Source: Gigantopelta aegis (Eukaryota; Mollusca; Gastropoda; Neomphalida; Peltospiridae). From it: DNA of 64,000 nt. Location of the stretch: positions 1 to 64,000 of the forward strand of contig NW_024532763.1 of the NCBI RefSeq assembly GCF_016097555.1. The letters are read 5' to 3'. Below the pieces are notes generated by a model that saw only the letters and a list, made by a program, of their open reading frames with translations, had not been told where the DNA came from and searched no databases. Numbering within the stretch: position 1 is the first letter of the stretch; each line of letters opens with the position of its first letter. This document shows positions 37,601 to 51,300 of the stretch, in pieces. The position numbers were made by a program, and so were the translations under genes.

Positions 37601-39460
37601 ACTCCTAAGACAGCATTGGCAGTAAAGTACATATGTAGTAATGTACTGACTGTTTCTCTTTAGGTGGTGATGACTGTAAGAGAGATATTGATCTAGGAGC
37701 TTTACGCTCTTGAGATTAAGGATTTATTTTCTGTAATAATTCTGGAGATCTTCTTGTCTTTTATATTTAGTTCTTCCTAGGGATTATAGAAGTCTGTAAT
37801 GATTTTTAAGAATTCTTACAAATTGATAACAATAGCTCTTGCTTGAGTCAATGGTAACAAAGCAGAGAAAGAAATAAGTCAAGAATCACCAAGCCCCCAT
37901 GTCATCTCCCTAGTCAATAAAGGTTATGATAAAGTTTTTTTATTATTTTTTTTGTAGAGAATAACTAACTTCATTTAATTCTTTAGAGGTCATTTTTAGT
38001 GTCTTCTTTGAAACAGTTTTAGCAGCAGTTTGTAATGCCTAGATTTATACTCCATCTTTAATAGAAATAATATCTATATGAAACAACACAGTACACAGTA
38101 TTACAATCATTGTACCTGTCATTTAGGAGAACTTCTGATGTAAATGTTCCTGGTACAAAAGACTTAACTAGTGGCACCTAATATTCTGAAAAAATATATC
38201 AAATAAAGAAACACATTTAATAATACTCTTACTTGCTATCAACGAGTTCTTGAAAAATCCTTCAAAAAAGGAATTATTTATATTTGTATATATGTACTTT
38301 TAAAGGGTATTTATTTCTTACTGATATTTTGAGCCTTCTTCCTTCAGGAACAGTCTATAGTGTATAGTCTTAAGTTACATATATCACAGCAATATCAAAT
38401 CTTTACTTTCAATTGAGTATTCCTAACTTCAGTATCATTTGTTCAGGTGTCATCAGAGTACCCTCCTTTGCTCTATAAATGAGGACAGTTACTAATAAAA
38501 TCTTTCTACAAAACAAATACCTCTTTTGACTACGAAATGTGCTGAATTTTCGACTCTCAGCTGATTGGTAGTAAGGCTAAAGATACAGAATCAGAATGCA
38601 CACAATATCATAGGACCATGCCATATATATAGGTACCTACTTTGTATTGTGTGTCATTAGTTAAATCTTGTGGGCCATCCTATAGATACACCAGTAATAA
38701 TTATAGTGCAAACTAGTTATATATATTGTTTTACTTTCAGTGGTTCTGTCGTATGGTTATATTAGCACGGATAAAAGCCTGTTGAATGTTGGTGCTATCT
38801 CCCATAAAAAGCAATATCTGTCACTAAATAAATGCCACAGTACTGATATATCTGGTTTAGTTCAAATGGACAAAATGTATTATTGAATGATAATTGAATT
38901 GGGCATGATAGATGGATAATAATGCATTATGGATGAACTTATTATTATTATATGAGTAATGGATATGGATATTCAGTGGTCAGCTGTGTATCATATCTCA
39001 CATGATCTGTAGAATGCTTGCAAAGTCTGGGAGCTAATTTTTCAATGATTGCGGTAGTTTATTTCTATAACAAAGAAAGAATCAGATAACATAGTTGCAG
39101 AATAAGTTGCCGTCATCACTTACTGTTGTTTTCCATGCATCAAACCAATCCACTCTTGTGACTTTTTTGTGATGGGTCCCAATCTAAAAAAGGATTGGTA
39201 TCGATATTCATATTTAATGCAATTGACATATTGTGACTTACCCATCTTAATGAACCCTAATCTCTTTGGGAACTGTTCCTGGGAGTTCTGGAGAGATAAA
39301 CTTTAATTGTTTTGACAATATATCTTCACTTTCTTACTTTCAAAGAGTGTTTTCATATCATTTTGCTCCTGCCATTTTGTTCTTTGAGAATGTTTTCCAC
39401 ATCAACAGAAAATTACCAGACACTATTCTCATATTAGCCCGATGCTGTGAGCTCTGTCAT
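34610..39460 (-). CDS. ankyrin-repeat protein, family not identified
   Basis: The C-terminal half is a run of ankyrin repeats, each about one exon: STTLLRSAAKGGDLETIQKL (36700), FVNSLDITTGNIPLHFAARN (36560), LLENGALVNTQNNSGCTPFF (36430), LIEWGANIDIPNRKSKTALE (36280), STALHLTRHPTIANCYW (35760), DKKGNTPLHYS (35690), AGVDLTVENDDGYY (35510) and DIVDLLLESNADII (34880). It finishes near 34610. Upstream exons have no recognised domain: WFDAWKTT (39135), NIQQAFIRANITIRQ (38780), LTTNQLRVENSAHF (38570), MTPEQMILKLG (38450), VPLVKSFVPGTFTSEVLLND (38160), ALQTAAKTVSKKT (38030) and AEINKTVQADVRESIASNE (37450). A possible start MTELTASG lies near 39460. The joining of N- and C-terminal parts is inference; they could be two genes. 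Confidence 0.6.
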
Positions 39461-39994
39461 GGTGATTAACTCCATCTTTGTATGTAGTGCCCCTTCGGGG
39501 ATCATTGTTTATTTCCATGGTAACTACACTGGTTATCTTTCATTAGGTTGAAGCCATAGTTTACGGAATTGAGTTTAATTTGTGGCATTTCCATTTTTTC
39601 ATAAATTTCTTTTTTTTTCTGTCACTTTTTTTTTAGCAACGAATGCAAACACAATCTAACACAGGTATATATGAATTGTTTGTTGAAGTATTTAAAGAAT
39701 AATTTTAGAAAACAGCTATAGAAATTTCAGTATTATTTGTTTCCGTTTTTTTGTTCGGACATTGGTTTCCAAAAATGGGCTTTAAGTTGAAAACATATTG
39801 GCGGAAATGAAAGAACGTTGACTTTAGCAGCTGCAATAGAACTAGTCCTGATTGGTTGCAAGAACTCTTGTTCTTGTTTTTAGGTGTTGAGCATAGTTTG
39901 TTGATCATACCATTATGCTTCCTTTGTGAACTCTGTAGACGATCTGTTCTGTCCTAAGACGAACACCATGCTGGTTTTCTTCCCTTTATTTCAG

Positions 39995-42900
39995 ATGGTT
40001 GGAGTTTAGACTGACTTCTTTAACCCTCTATAAGGGTCCTGCAAGTTAAGAGGTCCCTTTTAGAAAGTTCACAGCTATCTATAGGACCTAATGGAGCAGG
40101 TAAGAGATGCGATTGTATTATCCTACTATTTTTACGAGGCCAAGTCCCATCTCATGCGAGGCCTATTAGCTTTGTATTAGTCGGCGAATCAGACAAGAGA
40201 AAAACCTTCGCATTCCAAAAGTTTAAAAGTATTTAATTAATTATTAGTGTTATTTTTTCCTACCCTTCTCGATGCTTCCTTTTTTTTGTTCTGTGAAATT
40301 TAGGAGTTGATCCATGGAGAGCACCCATTTCTAAACCCATAGCAGCCACAGCTCGTTTCCAGCATCGTTTATAAATAGAAAGGAATGGTATATCTACCCC
40401 AGAGACAATCCTCTTTCTTCCCCATTTTTTGATCCCCAGAACCGTGAATACATGTCACTAATCGATCCCGATCCCCCATTTCTTTTAATAGCTGCCGTTT
40501 CTGCCTGTCCATCTTGATTTATTTATAACATTGTCATATGGTTTAGTCATCGCCTTATAATAGTCTTTATTTTATATAGTATTGTTGAGCAATAAATCGA
40601 ACAGAAGAGTGTCCTATTTTGGGAAATGTTCTATAGAATTTAATGACAAAGTAATTTACCTCAATAACTGTTTCACATGCTAGATGATATATGACCATTG
40701 ATTATTACTAGGTAAAGAGTGCAGTAGGCAAATATGAATTTTCCCTAGAACAGATTGAGCTCTGTATTAAATCAAAGAATTTTTCTATGGTTCCCGTACG
40801 GACGAATGAAAGTAACCAATTTATTATATATTCAGTTCTATGGTATAATAGGGGATGTGGCCTAGTTGAGTCTCTCCTTGCATGATCTTATTACACCTAA
40901 AGATATATCTCCGTAATTCAGTGGTTTGAAGAATTTCATGTTAGGTATTATAGTATTTTCGGTGTTTTTTTTGGGTAATATTTTTTCCAGAGCGAAAAAA
41001 AAACAAAGGAATATGGCGGATGAGTACGAAGAGAAGAAAACCAGCCATGGTGAAAGCTCAAGAGGAGACAAGCTCTTCCGCTACCAATTACCAAGAGAAG
41101 GGAAATCACTTAAAAATTCTTTTAAGTTCACAACTTACATGTATACTCCAATGTATGTGTACCATTGGAATTGTGTTATCTTTTCCCCCCTTATCAATTG
41201 ATTGTGCTACATGTATATTGTATACAACCATGGTATTTTTCTATTGGTCTAATACACTATCACTGTTTCGCCCTCATAATCATTAGAGAAGAAAAACGAG
41301 CTCGATCAGAAAAGGAAGAAGCTGCACAAATTCCCCCCAAGAACCACTAACACATTAGAATTGGTAAGTTTTTTTTGAACTTTTTCTCTCACTTTACCCC
41401 CCATGCGACTTATCTATTATAGTGTTGTTGTTTGTGTAGTTTGAGGGCCCAAGTTGAGGATCAATTGTTTAATTAGATTCATATGAGCAGCAGATTGAAA
41501 AATTGAGCAGAAGAAATGAAGTCTATGCAGAAAGCAGTCGTTGATAAAGATATTAAATAAAATAAATTCCTAGATGGTAAAGTTTGATATCATTGTTGTA
41601 GATTTCGTAATCTCCGAAAACTGGAGGACCCGCCTTGAAGTCTCCAATACGTCAAGAGTCGGCTCGATGGACTAGAGCCAAATCAACTCATTATAAAAGA
41701 ATGATGAGAGAAAGAAGTTGAAATGAATTCAAAAGTGGGAAAAAAAAACCCACGTTATCATCAAATTCTAAAGAGGAGACTTCTCCTGGTATCAAAAGAT
41801 TGGAATCTCAGAATTAAAGAGTTGTTGAAAATAATAGTTACATTTTCGTACCGAATACTTTCCTTTGAATTATAATTAACGTTGTTATTTTCTTTAGAAA
41901 GACACTATCCAAGGCTAAGGAGAAACCACTCTGACAAACTACAAGAAAAGGTAAGTATATTATAACAAGACTATTAAAGATATTTGGTTGCCATGGTAAA
42001 TCTCTAGAAGAGAGCTGATGAGAGAAAGTAAATGAAGCTTTTGAACTTTTCAATGTTCAAAATTTGCTGCTTCCAAATGAACGCACGGGTATACAATCAA
42101 GGATGATGAGGTCAACTCTCTCTAATATTAATATTGTACTAATGGACTATTATAGGTTGCTGAGTATCTAGTAACTATAAAGATATTGCTGGCAAAACAA
42201 TCTGCGTCCAATAGCCACAGCAATTGGAAAGGGTATGATGACATCATCTATTCTAATATAATACATATACTATCTTTTACATGTACATACCATGTACATG
42301 TATTATTGCACCTGTACATTTTGTAACCATCTACAGGTCGGACATGAACAACGTACGATGAGCCAGATCTTGAACACGACAAAATGAAAAAAGAAAGAAT
42401 GTAGAGACACGTGAACAAACACTTCAAACCAACTCTCACCGCATAGACAGAGATTAAAAGAACGGAGTCTTACATAAAGTAAAATAATAATAATAATGTA
42501 TTTTATTTGATAGTTTATTGTCCCCTTTCCTTAGAACAAGCTCAGAACATCATTGAAGTTAAAAATGATCATGAAAACTATATGATGAAATAACTCGATC
42601 TGATCTCCGTTATCAAAGAACTTCAATGAAGCATTGGGAGGAATTCATACTAAAATCAGAGATGCCAAGGTACATGTGGCACATGTTTTACTGATAAAAC
42701 ATTATATGCTACGGTAGTGTGATACTCATGAGAACATCGGACTCAGAGAAAACTGGAACTACTTGAGAACCTTGAAGAGACTTTATTATCCTGGTGTTTC
42801 ATGGTCGTCGATTGATCTTTGTGAACCTGTCCATCGAAAGATACAGTGTAGCCATTACGAAAGTGATGGGTAGAAATATGGATTCTATTTTTTAACCATG

Positions 42901-45900
42901 AGAAAAACTGCAAGGACTGTAATACATACATCAAAGAACAGGTTCTAAATGGACAGGTAAATATGATGGTGACTATTGTTGTACGTTGAGAGCCTTGTGG
43001 TTTCTTCCCCTTTTGGATAGTAATTGAAGCTAAGCCAACAAATGGAAGCCTTGCGGTATAAATATGGGTTTGTACTTCAATGGGCATACTCTCTCTTCCC
43101 TCCAGGAATCTAGTGTGGTTCAGACCAAAAACTAGTTATTGACATTATTAAAGTTTGAACCACTGTTAAACCAGCTTTAACTTTTGCTTGTGTAACTCCC
43201 TGTGCTGTGAACATCTACAGAAGAAGCATAGGAGAGTAGCCCCTTCGGTTCACACCAGAAGAAAGAAAGGTGCACATTATGTTTACACCAATAATATTAT
43301 AATCTCTCTTTACTGTAGACTGTCTCTTTGGATGGGACTCTGTTTCAGAAGTCAGGTATTATTTCAGGTGGAGCTAAGTAATATTAAAGCAAAGCTAAAA
43401 GATGGGATGATAAGTATTGTTATACAATACAATGATATCAGTCTTTGTTAACACTATAGCACGTGGAAGACTACGACTACAAAAAGATCGCTATCTTGAA
43501 GAGATACAGGAACTGGTAGTTGTTCGACGTAAACTCATAACTCCAAGGTATGACAGTCTCAAAGATGGGGGACTAGAATCTCGACTGAACTACTCCAAGA
43601 AAGACTATGACATACTTGTAAGTGAACTACTGAGAGTTTTAGTCAATTAAACAATATTATATAGTCTAATTTGTTGTCCCAAAGACAGAGTAGAGAACTG
43701 GAACATATTAGGACAGAATTACAGCCTATTGAGGTAAGCCCCTTTAATTACTACTGTTATTATTATCTTATTAATATACCCAGCCTAGAATGGTCAATAT
43801 TCAAGCATCTATTGACAAACGAGAAACCAAAATAAACAGTCCTTAACTCAAAAATTAGCAAAGTGGAAGATCAGGTAACAAATTGTATACATATATATTT
43901 ATATTCACATTACTTACAAACCATTTTTTAGATTTTTAAAGACTTTTGTAGAACGTATCAAAATATCAAACATTAGGTAATTATGACAATATCTGACTTC
44001 TAAAGTCTGTATTGTGTTTATTTCAGGGATATGAAGGAAGAACAACTTCGTAGTCAACAACAACAAAACAAAAGAAATTGGAGTATGGAGAATCAAATCT
44101 CAGACTCGAGAACCAACTAGATTATGAAAGACGACGTGATACTAAAAGGTATACAGAGTAACTAGATTACATATAATATGTACTATATAAATATGGAGTA
44201 ACTAGATTACAGTAATATGTACTATATAAATATGGAGGTAACTAGATTACATGTATATGTACTATATAATATGAGTAACTAGATTACATATAATATGTAC
44301 TATATAAAATGGAGTAACCTAGATACATGTATATGTACTAATAAAATATGGAGTAACTAGATTACATGTAATATGTACTATATAAATATGGAGTAACTAG
44401 ATTACATGTAATATGTACTATATAAATATGGAGTAACTAGATTACATGTAATATTTACTATATATTAATATGGGAGTAACTAGATTACATATAATATGTA
44501 CTATATAAATATGGTAGTAACGGGATTACATGTAATATGTACTATATAATATGGAGTTAACTAGATTACCATTTAACACGTACCATATTATTATGTAGCT
44601 ATTGTACAGAAAATTCTTACAAGTATTGCAACTGACGAGGGACTCCAATTGCCTCTCTACAGAAACAAGAGATAACCTCTTAAAAGTACTTCTATGTCAT
44701 GTATCAACTACATGTCCATGTAACATTAATACATGTACATATACTATGCATGCATATGTATTTTATGATGTGTATTGTTGTTAGGCTATTGAGTTCATTG
44801 AAGCTGAGATTGAGGAACTAAGAACTCAAAAATTATCTGTACAACGAATTGAATATGACCAAGTACTTACATTAAACTACAGTAATATGATAGTATAATT
44901 CTTTTATTTTTAGGATGTTGAGGTTAAAGAGTTAACAAAAAAAGATGTTAGCTAACATTAGTTTTTATTGGTTTTTGTTTGGTTTACTAAGGAGTTGTTG
45001 TTTATAACTATACAACAGACAGATCAATGCTATGGTACTTATAATACAGTTTAGTGATTGTAATAGTTTGTCTTCAATATTAGGAGACGAGCGAATTAGA
45101 TCAGAAGAAATCAGATCGTCATAGTCTGTTGAAAGCCTGCAAAGTACATTAACATTGATAATATATATTTTATGTTGTGGTCTTCTTTAGATGGAAAAAT
45201 ATTCAGATTCCAATTGCTGACAAAGGGGGGGGGGGGGGGGGGGGGGGGGGGGTGCAATGGAGATATTGAGATATTGAGGTAGTGCGAATATTATGTTATA
45301 ATTTGTATTGGTTTGTACTCTCCTCTTAGGGAGGATCACTACTCAAAGTGGTGAGACTAGTTCCTCTATTGCTATGATGGATGTTGACAGCATGACAACA
45401 CAGGTACATGTACATTATAATTACATGTATTATTATCATGTATTTTTCAGGGTGCCCAATTACTATATGAGAGAGAGTCTAGGATTTCATAGACTACATT
45501 GATTTAGAGAAGGCTACAAAACAGTGAGTTATACACCCCACTCTAACAAGCAAATTAATGTATCTCTCTTAGATAACACAAGTTGACCAGATCACAGAGC
45601 ACAGCTCAGACCTCAATGCTCAAGTTGTTTCGATTACAAACTAACTTGCAACGTATTACACTCCAAATATAGAGCACTAGACAAGTAAGGGGACTATCCT
45701 CATATTATATGTACTGTTTAATGCCACATTGAGTATATCGTACTTCATTCATGTGGATCATGCTATAGTTTTTAAGAGCTAACATTGTGCTATATATTAT
45801 ACCGTAAATGTGTTAGTTTATATATAGTAATGTATTTTCTTTAGATTAGATTATGTTGAAGCACGATTGCAACAAACTGCTGCTGCTTTTGAACATCGAG

Positions 45901-46886
45901 ACTCATGGCTCTAAAAACTAAAACAGATTTTGCAAGAATCAAAAAGAAAAGGTGCGACTATATTCTCTAACTAGATCACAATTGTGTTCTATTCTCACTA
46001 GATATGATGACTTTATTCGAGCATTTGATCATGGCTCCACAGTATTGATGACATATACAAAGTGAGTACAGCAAATATCAATTTAATTTTAGCTCATTTT
46101 CTTTATGTATAGAAACTCTCTAATAATTTCAAGTGCCGCAAGCTTTCTTAGGAGCTGAGAATGGCTGAAGTATGCAATTACATAATAATTAATGTATTAT
46201 GTATATTAATTATAGGACCCTATCTTGATGGTATTAGTTATTAATTGTATTGCTCCTGGTAAAAGGTAAGATAATTGTAAAGTAGTATGGAATTATCAAT
46301 GATGTGATGGTAAATGATTAGTTTTCGTCCGATGGATAATTTATCTGGTGGAGAAAAACAGTGGCAGCATTGGCTCTACTGTTTTCTATACACAGGTATA
46401 AAAATTAGATACTGTAACTATATAATCTCCTCTCTTTCTTTTTCTCTCTCTCTCTCCTCTCTCTCCTCTCCCCCCCTCCCCCCCCCTCTCTCTCTAGTTT
46501 TTCAACCAGCTCCATTTTTTTTTCTAGATGAAATTGATGCAGCTCTTGACACTACAAACATCAACAGGGAGAATGACAAACATGTACATGTATCTTGATC
46601 ACAACCTCCCTCATGTTTGCGCGTTACATCACTGAACAGACTAGTACAGATCGATTTCAATGTATTATGTCATTTCATTGAAAGAAAGATTTTTCTCCAG
46701 TCTTTGTAGGCATATCTTGAGCTCTTGTAGGCATATACTGTGAAGTAAAGACCCTGATCGATATCCAAGTACAATGTATAAGTATCTATATAATGGGTAT
46801 AATAGGTACAATGTATGTAATGGGTATATAATGGACAATATTGAAGTGAATAGAGACAATACCCTCTGTTTTTCATGTTATAATCT

Positions 46887-46933
<47 letters not shown>

Positions 46934-47083
46934 TTATAGCCTGGTGGAGATTACTATCATTCATACTTTACTCACGACTTAACACCATATTCATCTGGCT
47001 CCAAACAACCCCTTCTAAACAACCGTACTTATGTCTTTTCATTTCTCCCCTCCGCTGTTGATCATGTTGACCCATATCAGTGA
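39995..47083 (+). CDS. SMC1A: cohesin subunit SMC1
   Basis: SMC1 pairs with SMC3 at its hinge to form the cohesin ring that holds sister chromatids and shapes chromatin loops. Signatures in order: LTSLTLYKGP and KFTAI.GPNGAG (Walker A, 40020-40105), ISFVLVGES (40175), ELIHGEHPF (40300), IKSKNFLWF (40765), coiled-coil exons to about 42700, a hinge with SLDGTLFQKSGIISGGAS (43325-43380) and KAKLKDG, a second coiled coil to about 46150, ABC signature FRPMDNLSGGEK (46320-46355), and Walker B QPAPFFFLDEIDAALDTTN (46505-46560). A late exon (46935-47083) ending HVDPYQ carries HDLTPYSSGS, like the human LTFDLTKYPD tail; I include it with less certainty. The ATG at 39995 follows an acceptor-like tract. 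Around 25 short exons; many one-base slips. Confidence 0.93.
44150..44570 (+). repeat. ~41-bp minisatellite in an SMC1 intron
   Basis: About ten tandem copies of gagtaactagattacatgta followed by atatgtactatataaatatg. The array begins within about ten bases of the upstream exon's 5' splice site, and the unit includes gtaac/gtaat donor-like steps. Confidence 0.95.
45225..45252 (+). repeat. poly-G run of 28 next to an SMC1 exon
   Basis: Twenty-eight consecutive G follow directly on SMC1 coding sequence resembling MENIQIPIADKG (human KMQDIKLPLSKG). The run therefore begins inside or at the edge of the exon. Its exact length is likely unreliable. Confidence 0.9.
46888..46933 (+). repeat. poly-C run of 46 before an SMC1 3' splice site
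   Basis: Forty-six consecutive C followed by ttatag and the candidate last SMC1 exon. The run takes the place of the polypyrimidine tract of that acceptor. Confidence 0.9.
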
Positions 47084-47953
47084 TACAGCATGACATGTAC
47101 TGTATGTTATTAATTGTTATCAGAAAAATAAGACCCCTTTACTAGGAACAAAATATATAAGTATAGTTTTTTGTCAGTCAGAGAGTGAAGTGTTATATTT
47201 CTTGAAAGAGATCCCTTTCTTCCCCATTATGTCTATGTATTGGTGATGTTATGTTGAACACACACACACACATGCACACACACACATAATTTTTAAGCTG
47301 GACTTGTGATATAATGTGAGTGTTATTTTTAAGTTATAAAATATACATCAAAATTTAATTAATATTATTTTAAGTAAAAATAAAATCATTGGTACACAGA
47401 AGTATTATAATTATTATAAATGCATTTCATTTTCACTCCTAATATGACCTACAGTTTCAGTTAGGTTGGATTGTTTTTGTGTGCGTGTTCATTTTTTACT
47501 TGTCTTCGCAAAAAATTACTTTGAATAATTTTGTCATAACAGTTTGAAAACTTTTTTATATTTAATTTTTAAATAAATTTAAATCTTCAAATAATTGTTT
47601 TTTGAGTCACCGTCTGGTAACTAGACTCATTCCAGTTACAAATGTTTCCAGCTTGTGTCATCTAGGAGAGGACAAGATGGCCTTTGGCAGGAAACGAACC
47701 TTGTTCTTTTTCAAACTTAGTATTTTTTTTGTGTATCGTTTGTTTTGTTGTGAGTGAGTTATCTACATCTAATATATTGAACACCTCATAATTAATACTG
47801 TTAAGTGCTGTGGTCAGTTAAAGTATTCTGTATTCATCAATTTAGTATTAAAGATATCATGTTTATAACAGTACTTGTAGTTATAACAGTAATGATTAAC
47901 TAAAATTTAATATAAGCAAGGTTATAAAAGACACAATGATCATTATTTCTGTT
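47084..47953. other. spacer between SMC1 and BRK1 3' ends
   Basis: AT-rich. A CA microsatellite lies at 47257-47287. No gene recognised. Contains likely 3' untranslated sequence of both convergent neighbours. Confidence 0.5.
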
Positions 47954-48157
47954 CATAGTTTATTCACTCTAGCTTCTATATAAATCCACCTGTCGCTCTA
48001 GGTACTCAGTTTCTCATTCAATGTAGCAAGACGGGATCGTGCTGAGAGATTCAATGCATTCAAAACTCTGTGATCTTTTTTTATACTGGTTGTAATGAGT
48101 TTCAATAAATTCTCTGTTATTCCAGTCTTGTTGAATCTGTGCTTGGACTGAAGCCAT
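47954..48157 (-). CDS. BRK1: BRK1/HSPC300, SCAR/WAVE complex subunit
   Basis: BRICK1 is the ~75-residue coiled-coil subunit of the WAVE regulatory complex that drives Arp2/3 actin branching. The exon starts MASVQAQIQQDWNNREFIET (human: QREIHQDWANREYIEV), continues SIKKDHRVLNALN, SARSRLATLNEKLS, TLERQVDFIEARVNK and ends at 47954-47956. About 68 residues in one exon, the normal size for the family. Two or three one-base slips break the frame in the raw sequence, so it appears only as short open pieces. It lies head-to-head with the SKI2 helicase gene. Confidence 0.88.
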
Positions 48158-48359
48158 TGTTGAACTGGTGTCCTAAAAGAGATAGAGAATACGTAGTTAG
48201 AGATTTAGTACAACACAAGGTTTAGAATGTATATCTATTGACAAACGATTAAAGAAGAAATCTACCTTCCACTAAGTAAACTGAACTGAATTCACTGGGT
48301 GTGGCTAAAGGTGGTTTAGTATTAATAATATAATATTTTCTCTGACTTATACAGGCTCA

Positions 48360-51300
48360 TGTCAATTCCATTGCCTCCCTTTCCCTCTTCCCAAAATGAA
48401 ATGGAGGGGTTCCTCTTATCTCCTCAAAATCTCTCAATTCCAAATAATTTTCGCAGCAGCCCAAAGTGGGTACATCTATATCACTATATAGTAGTAGTAC
48501 AACTGCATACATCTCATGCAGTAATGTAGTGCATTAACCAGCTGTAATAAGTAGTAAATATTAAAATATACTGTTTATTATGGAATATTTGAATATGTAC
48601 CAGAACCTCCACTTATGATATTTTGATAGGTTCTGGCCGAGGGTACCTAAGCCAGAGTCATTTTTTTGTTCCTCTTTGTCCCCCCCACACACAAATTGCT
48701 GTGGAACGAGACCCAAAGACTGGAAAATTATCAGGCTATAAAGAAGTATAGATACCAAAATGTACTATAATGCTCTAATTATATGTTGTATGCTATACAG
48801 ATTGAGTCAATGAGGTGGGACTTACAGCTAAAACTCTACCTCTCTTCAAAGGGCACCAGTCCACTTGATCAATCCATTAAAGGTGACTCCACCCATTTCC
48901 CTTTTTGGCCAGGTACATCTGCACACTCATAACACATGCAAAATGGGAACGAGCCTAATATATAAATGTTTAATAATGCAGGTGGTTTGGATGAGCCCAA
49001 GGCGCAGTTAAAAATATACTTCAATCTACAGATGATAACATTGATTTTAGCAAAAGTTAGTTGAAGATACAGCTGCTGGTGGTTGATGACTGAACTGGTA
49101 CTAGCTAAAAATATTTCCTTTTTATTATTAGATCTCTGTTGTCTGTACCTCCTGGATTCAGCGAGGGAATGACCTTTCCTGATGAGTCCCATTGTCAAAT
49201 AGCTGGTAGTTTTAAATCTACAATATGTGTGTCTTTTATGATTCCTTAGACTCCGTGCAGCCTTAACAATCTCCCTCCAAGACTTACTTTCTGGTTCTGG
49301 AAATGGACTAGGATTGGAATGGACTTCAGACCAAGACAGACACACACCAACATATCAGACTCCAATCCAGTACTAATATAATAATTATATTTCCATACAA
49401 AACTTAACTATTAATATATTTTAGGTCAAAGATAGTGACAGTGCTATTGATGGACTAGTAGAAGATATGTCCCCTCCAGGGATCAAATTCTGATGTGTTT
49501 TCAGAACCCTGTTGGTAAAAAGACATGGGCGATTAAAGTTGATTTACAAGAGAATGTAGATGATTTTCCATCAAGAGGATACCATATATGGCGCATTCAG
49601 TCAGTGTTTATGTCTAACTGTCTCCATATCTCATTGTCTTCTTTAGTGGCCATTTTGAGTTAGATATTTTTCAGAAACAAGCCATATTGAGATTAGAATC
49701 ACAACAATGTGTCTTTGTTGCTGCTCACACCTCAGCAGGAAAGACGGTAGTACAGAGTATGCTATAGCTCTTTCCTTTCTCACATGACTAAGTTAGTCAG
49801 TCACATGTTTATCACATGCTAGTATGTTTTCTTTATATAGACTATTTATACTTCACCTATAAAGCTCTTTCAAACCAGAAGTTTAGAGATTTTCGATTGA
49901 CTTTTGAGGAAGACAAAATAGGATTGGTGACTGGAGATGTTCAGATACGCAAAGAGGCACCTGTCTCATTATGACTACAGAGATATTACTGGTAGGAGAA
50001 AGAGAGAGGGAAAGAGATAGAACCTTGTTTTTTTGCTAGTTCAATGTTGTATCATGGATCTGATATGATACGTGATGTTGAGTGGGTTATCTTTGATGAA
50101 GTTCACTATATCAATGATTCTGAGGTAACAATCATCCATTGATCTTATCTGTTGGTCCAGCTGTCTCTTTTGTCCATTTTTCATTCATCCATTTGACATT
50201 TGTTCATCCATTCAACTATTTATCTCTCTCTCCATTTATTCATTCCATGTATCCATTTAGAGAGGGGTTGTATGGGAGGAAGTCCTCATTATGTTACCAG
50301 AGCATGTCAATCTAATCCTATTATCAGCTACAGTACCTAATGCAATGGAGTTTGCTGATTGGGTTGGGTAAGTAGTTTAGTCATGTGACATTCATGCAAT
50401 TTACATGTGATTAATATTGTCCACAGCGGACAAAACAAAGAACATATATGTTATCAGTACCAGTAAGAGACCAGTACCATTGCAGCACTACTTTGTATAC
50501 TGGTAACAGTAAACAAACACAAGACCAATTGTTTATGATTGTAGAATGAGCACAGAAAGTTTATTTTGAAAGGGTAAATTTGCTGTTCATTTTAGTTTAA
50601 GAATTAGAGTCTCATGTTTTCATAAATTGATCTTGATACCTTCATATTTAATACATACTGAGCATTTATCAGTATTTGTAGATACTCAATATCAATAGAT
50701 GTTTACTGACTACATATATACTGATAATTTCATTCCTATACTACTGATATATTGATAATTTCATTCCTTTACTACTGATATTTTGATAATTTCATTCCTA
50801 TACTACTGATATACTGATAATTTCATTCCTATACCTCAGATAATTTGATAATTCCATTTCTATACTACTGATATACTAATAATTCCATTCCTATACTACT
50901 GATATACTGATAATTTCATTCCTATACTACAGATATCATCAGGCTTTAGATGCTAAGAAAGAAAGAGAAGAAACAAGGAGCTGCTGCTAAGTTTGGTCCT
51001 AAAGGAAGATCTCAACTAGGACCAGCTCAAGACAAAAAATATTTGGCTTTCTCTTATTTACATGTTACAAAAAGAAGACAACTTCCATTAGTAGCATTCA
51101 CTTTATCTCGTGCTCGTTGTGATCAAAATGCTGATTCTCTAACAAACTTAGATTTAACTGACGGTGACGAAAAACATAAATAAATTCTTTCTTTCAAAAT
51201 CAATATCGATATTAAAAGGTTCTGATAAAGAACTACCTCAGGTACTTACAAATCTAGCAGTCATTTTTTGATTATAATTACACGTACTTAATTTGATGTT

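Noticed and set aside
46774-47061. Proline-rich protein encoded across the poly-C run
   Set aside because: The prolines come from the C46 tract before a splice acceptor; no support for translation.
48869-49345. 158-codon minus-strand open frame as a gene
   Set aside because: The plus strand across it carries N-terminal SKI2 motifs (THFPFWPG and flanks), so this frame is a shadow.
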